Positions 6,419-8,719 of a stretch of DNA of 8,719 nucleotides are shown piece after piece (within the stretch, counting starts at the first letter, position 1; each line of letters begins with the position of its first letter). The translations under genes were made by a program, and so were the position numbers. This DNA comes from Ruminococcaceae bacterium UBA6392 (GTDB lineage: Bacteria > Bacillota > Clostridia > Oscillospirales > Acutalibacteraceae), in the NCBI GenBank assembly GCA_002438685.1, contig DJQG01000142.1, forward strand, positions 1 through 8,719, given 5' to 3'. The notes below the pieces were generated by a model. The model had not been told where the DNA came from and ran no database searches. It saw only the letters and a list, made by a program, of their open reading frames with translations.

Positions 6419-6445
6419 GTTCCCCATCTTTCTATTATTGATTTA

Positions 6446-6474
6446 ATTATATATTGATATATTCGAACTGTCAA
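6446..6474 (-). promoter_or_regulatory. Consensus sigma-A promoter of the CapD-like gene
   Basis: On the minus strand TTGACA (6469-6474) and TATAAT (6446-6451) are separated by exactly 17 bases, a perfect consensus match. Transcription should begin near 6439, giving a leader of about 30 bases before the TTG start. A short inverted repeat (TATTGA/TCAATA, 6452-6457 and 6471-6476) and a TTCGAA palindrome lie in or beside the spacer. No activator requirement is evident. Confidence 0.9.
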
Positions 6475-6559
6475 TACAGAACTTGAAATATAATTCGTGC
6501 TTAAATTTGGTATTTTTGTATACTTGGAAAGTCAATTTGCCGGACAGTAAACTTCACAC

Positions 6560-6599
6560 AAAAGGAAAAGCACGAACCGAAAAATCATTCGATCCGCGC
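6560..6599 (-). terminator. Hairpin terminator after the MIF-like gene
   Basis: On the minus strand GCGCGGATCGAA (6599-6588) pairs with TTCGGTTCGTGC (6581-6570). This gives a 12-base-pair stem with three G-T wobbles and a 6-base loop, followed by TTTTCCTTTT. It begins 17 bases after the stop codon of the tautomerase gene. The interrupted T-run makes it a little less certain than the CapD terminator. Confidence 0.72.
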
Positions 6600-6616
6600 C
6601 CTTGAATTTTTGGATA

Positions 6617-6961
6617 TCAGAAGTTCGAGCCGTTCCAGCCCCAGTGCTCCGCCTCTTCGTATTTGACATAGATATTGGCGGGAGCTATTCCGGTCTCTGC
6701 AGAGACTGCGTCGCAGATAGCCGCAGTCAGCTTATCATAGACCGTATCCGACGCGCCGCCAAAAAGGCTCAGTTCGATATAAGCCATGGGCTCATCGCCT
6801 TTGCCGCCGAAATACATCGGCGTTTTATCGTCAAACGAGAGCATGAGCCAACGCTCGGTCTTTCCGGGGACGAGAGAGATTATCTTGCCGTATTTTGCGG
6901 CGAGTACATCTCGATTTTCTTTTGCAAGTTCGATATTTGTTTTGGTGCTGATATAAGGCAT
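6617..6961 (-). CDS. MIF/phenylpyruvate tautomerase family protein
   Basis: This 114-residue protein matches macrophage migration inhibitory factor in length and end to end by eye. It begins MPYISTKTN; after Met removal, Pro would be the catalytic base of the tautomerase superfamily. Further shared blocks are PGKTERWLML (32-41, with Lys34 at the place of MIF Lys32), MYFGG (49-53), AYIELSLFGG (60-69) and the terminal WGWNGSNF (107-114), which parallels VGWNNSTF of MIF. Known members form homotrimers and tautomerise phenylpyruvate-type enols. The Cys-x-x-Cys motif of mammalian MIF is absent (Met-Ala-Tyr-Ile here) and the protein has a single Cys, so thiol-redox activity is unlikely. It has no signal peptide. 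AAGGAG lies 8 bases before the ATG. It starts 21 bases after the DUF5696 gene and is followed by a terminator, so the two are probably co-transcribed. The family is clear; the physiological substrate is not known. Confidence 0.9.
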   Translation of the reverse strand: MPYISTKTNIELAKENRDVLAAKYGKIISLVPGKTERWLMLSFDDKTPMYFGGKGDEPMAYIELSLFGGASDTVYDKLTAAICDAVSAETGIAPANIYVKYEEAEHWGWNGSNF

Positions 6962-6982
6962 ATTTATACTCCTTTTTTGTTA

Positions 6983-8719
6983 TCAGTTAATTCTGATGAA
7001 GTCCCCTGCCGGGACGGTTATACCGCTGACTGTTACATCGGATTCGGTATAGTTGACATATATTTTTGCGCCCGTGTCGTATTCCGTGCAGAACACGCCG
7101 CTCATTATCTCGCTGTGCGAGGTCATGCGCGAGGCCTGAAGATCCTTGAGAGCCGCATCGGCGCGCTCATACAGCTCGGAGGCTGAGGCTATCCAGTTTT
7201 CATAATAGACACCGACTGTATCTGTACCGTCCTCGCCGGACTTGTTCTTTTTATCCGCATATGTGCTCGAATAGGTCCACTCATAAGAAGGGCTCGCGCC
7301 GTATTCAATGCAGCGCAGGAACGAAGTTTTTACATTTTCGCTGAAATTGAGCGGTTCGCCGGAATAGCCGACTATTCCGTGGAGAACGAGCTGCAAAAAC
7401 GGTACGCTGACATATGCCGAGCAGCTCTGCGACGCAGAGGTCGGCAGATGCGAAATGAATCTGACATTCTTTATGACGCAGAAATTTCCGGTGTCTGTCA
7501 TAAGCTTCATGTTCGCGGTCAGCGACGGGAGCTGGTCGGATATCATTTCCGCGCTCTCCTGGCGGTTGAAGCCGTTTTTGTAATCGGAATAGAGCAGGCT
7601 GCCGACATCGTTGAGGCAGAAACCGGTAAACTGAGAAAATCTCGTATCGCTGAGTATCTCGATTATCGATTTTTCAACATACTTCATGCCGAGCAGGCGT
7701 TTAGCGTATTTGTCTTTTCCGAGCGGACTGTTATTTGCCGCATTGTATTCCGCCTTTTTGCCGAAGATGCTGCCGGCGGTCTTGCCGGAAGAGAACGAAT
7801 CCCCCTTTGCCGCGGAGAGCAGATTGACATCGAGATACATCTCCATGTTCTGCGCGTTGACATATTCGACAAGGTCTTTGAGGTCGGAGCGAGTGCCGAG
7901 ACGGGCGAGCAGGGACGCCGTCATTATGCTCGACTGATCCGTTCCGCCGCTCAGCGCGCCTTTGTAGCGCAGTTTTATTGAGTTTATGCCCTTCGACTTC
8001 ATTCGCGTGAGCATATCGAGAGCCTGCTCAAAGTCGGTGAAGGTCTTTTCTTTTCTGAGATTCAGGCGTTTGAACGAGAACAGAGTATCATCCGAAACGC
8101 CGACAACCGTCAAATCAAGGGGCAGGTACTCCTGTTCCTCGACCGTTCTTGTAGAGAGTATTCGCTCTCTTATCAGCTGCTCGCGAGCCGCGACCGCCAT
8201 ACCTGTATAGTCGGCGTTCGAGCCGCCGAGGAAGCGTATGCAAAGTCCGATATCGCCGTCATAGGACTCGGAGCTCATATAGAACTTTCCTTTTGATTCG
8301 GTGCATGGTGTGATATCGAATGACACGCCCGCTTCATAAAAATCGTTGCCGCCCCTGACTCTGTCCGCGCTGACGGTGGCTATTGCATCGCCGCTGTTTA
8401 TAATTGTAACAAAGGCGTTGTTCCCCTGCTTCATGCCGTATGCGGGGATGAGTGCGTTTGCGGTGCCGCTGTTTGCGTGACCGGATGCCGCGTCGCCGCC
8501 GTATACAGGGAAGCTCAGTTCGCTGTCGAATGAATCATCTCTTGTGTCGGTCTTTATGAGCGCGCCGCTGCCGTCGGGGACAAAGATATAGTCGCCCTGC
8601 TGGGGCTCGGAATAAGCGCCGAAGAAGTTGAGAAGGCTGAGCTTCGTGAGCTTTGCTTCGGAATCCGCAACGAGATTTTCGTATTTCGCGCTGACATAGA
8701 CGCTGCCGTCTTTTATCTG
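6983..8719 (-). CDS. DUF5696-type protein, C-terminal part (cut by window edge)
   Basis: The frame is open to the right edge, giving 578 residues and no start in the window; the Met at 8434 is internal. I recognise it from memory as the DUF5696 family of Firmicutes, large proteins without an established reaction. The start of the visible part has the block YIFVPDGSGALI (44-55) followed by FPVYGGD (70-76). Later come a repeated beta/alpha pattern suggestive of a TIM barrel, GFCLNDVGSLLYSDY, SVPFLQLVLHGIVGYSG, LRCIEYGASPSYEWTYSS and, near the end, MSGVFCTEYDTGAKIYVNYT. The tail VSGITVPAGDFIRIN resembles the end of glycosidase-like beta domains. In my recollection such genes often sit near sugar ABC transporter or polysaccharide genes, which fits the neighbouring EPS locus. 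A glycosidase-like role at the cell surface is inference. The N-terminus, and any signal peptide, is outside. It ends with tandem stops TGA TAA. Confidence 0.75.
   Translation of the reverse strand, partial: QIKDGSVYVSAKYENLVADSEAKLTKLSLLNFFGAYSEPQQGDYIFVPDGSGALIKTDTRDDSFDSELSFPVYGGDAASGHANSGTANALIPAYGMKQGNNAFVTIINSGDAIATVSADRVRGGNDFYEAGVSFDITPCTESKGKFYMSSESYDGDIGLCIRFLGGSNADYTGMAVAAREQLIRERILSTRTVEEQEYLPLDLTVVGVSDDTLFSFKRLNLRKEKTFTDFEQALDMLTRMKSKGINSIKLRYKGALSGGTDQSSIMTASLLARLGTRSDLKDLVEYVNAQNMEMYLDVNLLSAAKGDSFSSGKTAGSIFGKKAEYNAANNSPLGKDKYAKRLLGMKYVEKSIIEILSDTRFSQFTGFCLNDVGSLLYSDYKNGFNRQESAEMISDQLPSLTANMKLMTDTGNFCVIKNVRFISHLPTSASQSCSAYVSVPFLQLVLHGIVGYSGEPLNFSENVKTSFLRCIEYGASPSYEWTYSSTYADKKNKSGEDGTDTVGVYYENWIASASELYERADAALKDLQASRMTSHSEIMSGVFCTEYDTGAKIYVNYTESDVTVSGITVPAGDFIRIN

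Noticed and set aside
6510..6541. Second promoter for CapD (TTGACT near 6531-6536)
   Set aside because: No acceptable -10 box lies at 16-18 bases; TACCAA is too poor, and a perfect promoter exists just downstream.
6602..7186. Plus-strand open frame opposite the MIF-like gene
   Set aside because: The minus strand encodes a full-length MIF-family protein with conserved ends, so this is a shadow.

Overview
The window looks like chromosome of a Gram-positive, low-to-mid GC Clostridia-type bacterium, perhaps a gut Oscillospiraceae/Ruminococcus-like lineage. This rests on two near-perfect sigma-A promoters (TTGACA-17-TATAAT and TTGAAA-17-TATAAT), strong GGAGG ribosome binding sites, TTG start codons, tight gene packing, and the kinds of protein encoded. 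The taxonomic placement is inference. All eight supported genes lie on the minus strand, so transcription runs from high to low coordinates. The first and last genes in the window are cut by its edges.

In transcription order, the first unit (8719 to about 6560) holds the C-terminal part of a large DUF5696-type protein. A small MIF/phenylpyruvate-tautomerase homologue follows 21 bases later, and then a hairpin terminator. The second unit (about 6474 to 4434) is one gene: a membrane-anchored CapD/EpsC/WbpM-type nucleotide-sugar 4,6-dehydratase with its own consensus promoter, a TTG start and a good terminator. The third unit starts at a promoter at 4313-4341, whose -35 box sits inside a perfect 9+9 inverted repeat. 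It runs through a TTG-started initiating sugar-phosphate transferase, an HpcH/HpaI aldolase-like protein, and three GT4-type glycosyltransferases, the last cut by the left edge. These five genes overlap or are 7-19 bases apart, so they very probably form an operon.

Together units two and three make the core of an exopolysaccharide/capsule locus. CapD would supply a 4,6-dehydrated (amino-deoxy) nucleotide sugar. The monotopic transferase would load the first sugar phosphate onto undecaprenyl phosphate, and the GT4 enzymes would extend the lipid-linked repeat unit. The aldolase-like protein is the odd member: it keeps the metal and pyruvate-site residues but has Gln where HpaI has its catalytic His. 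Flippase, polymerase and chain-length genes are not in the window and may lie further left.

Points worth a second look are the operator-like repeat over the EPS promoter, the aldolase-like protein, the MIF homologue, corrected TTG starts for the two leading genes, a substituted Arg in one glycosyltransferase, and an AT-rich shift in the last glycosyltransferase. No CRISPR, tRNA, rRNA, insertion sequence or phage gene was seen. I did not find convincing evidence of a wholly new system.
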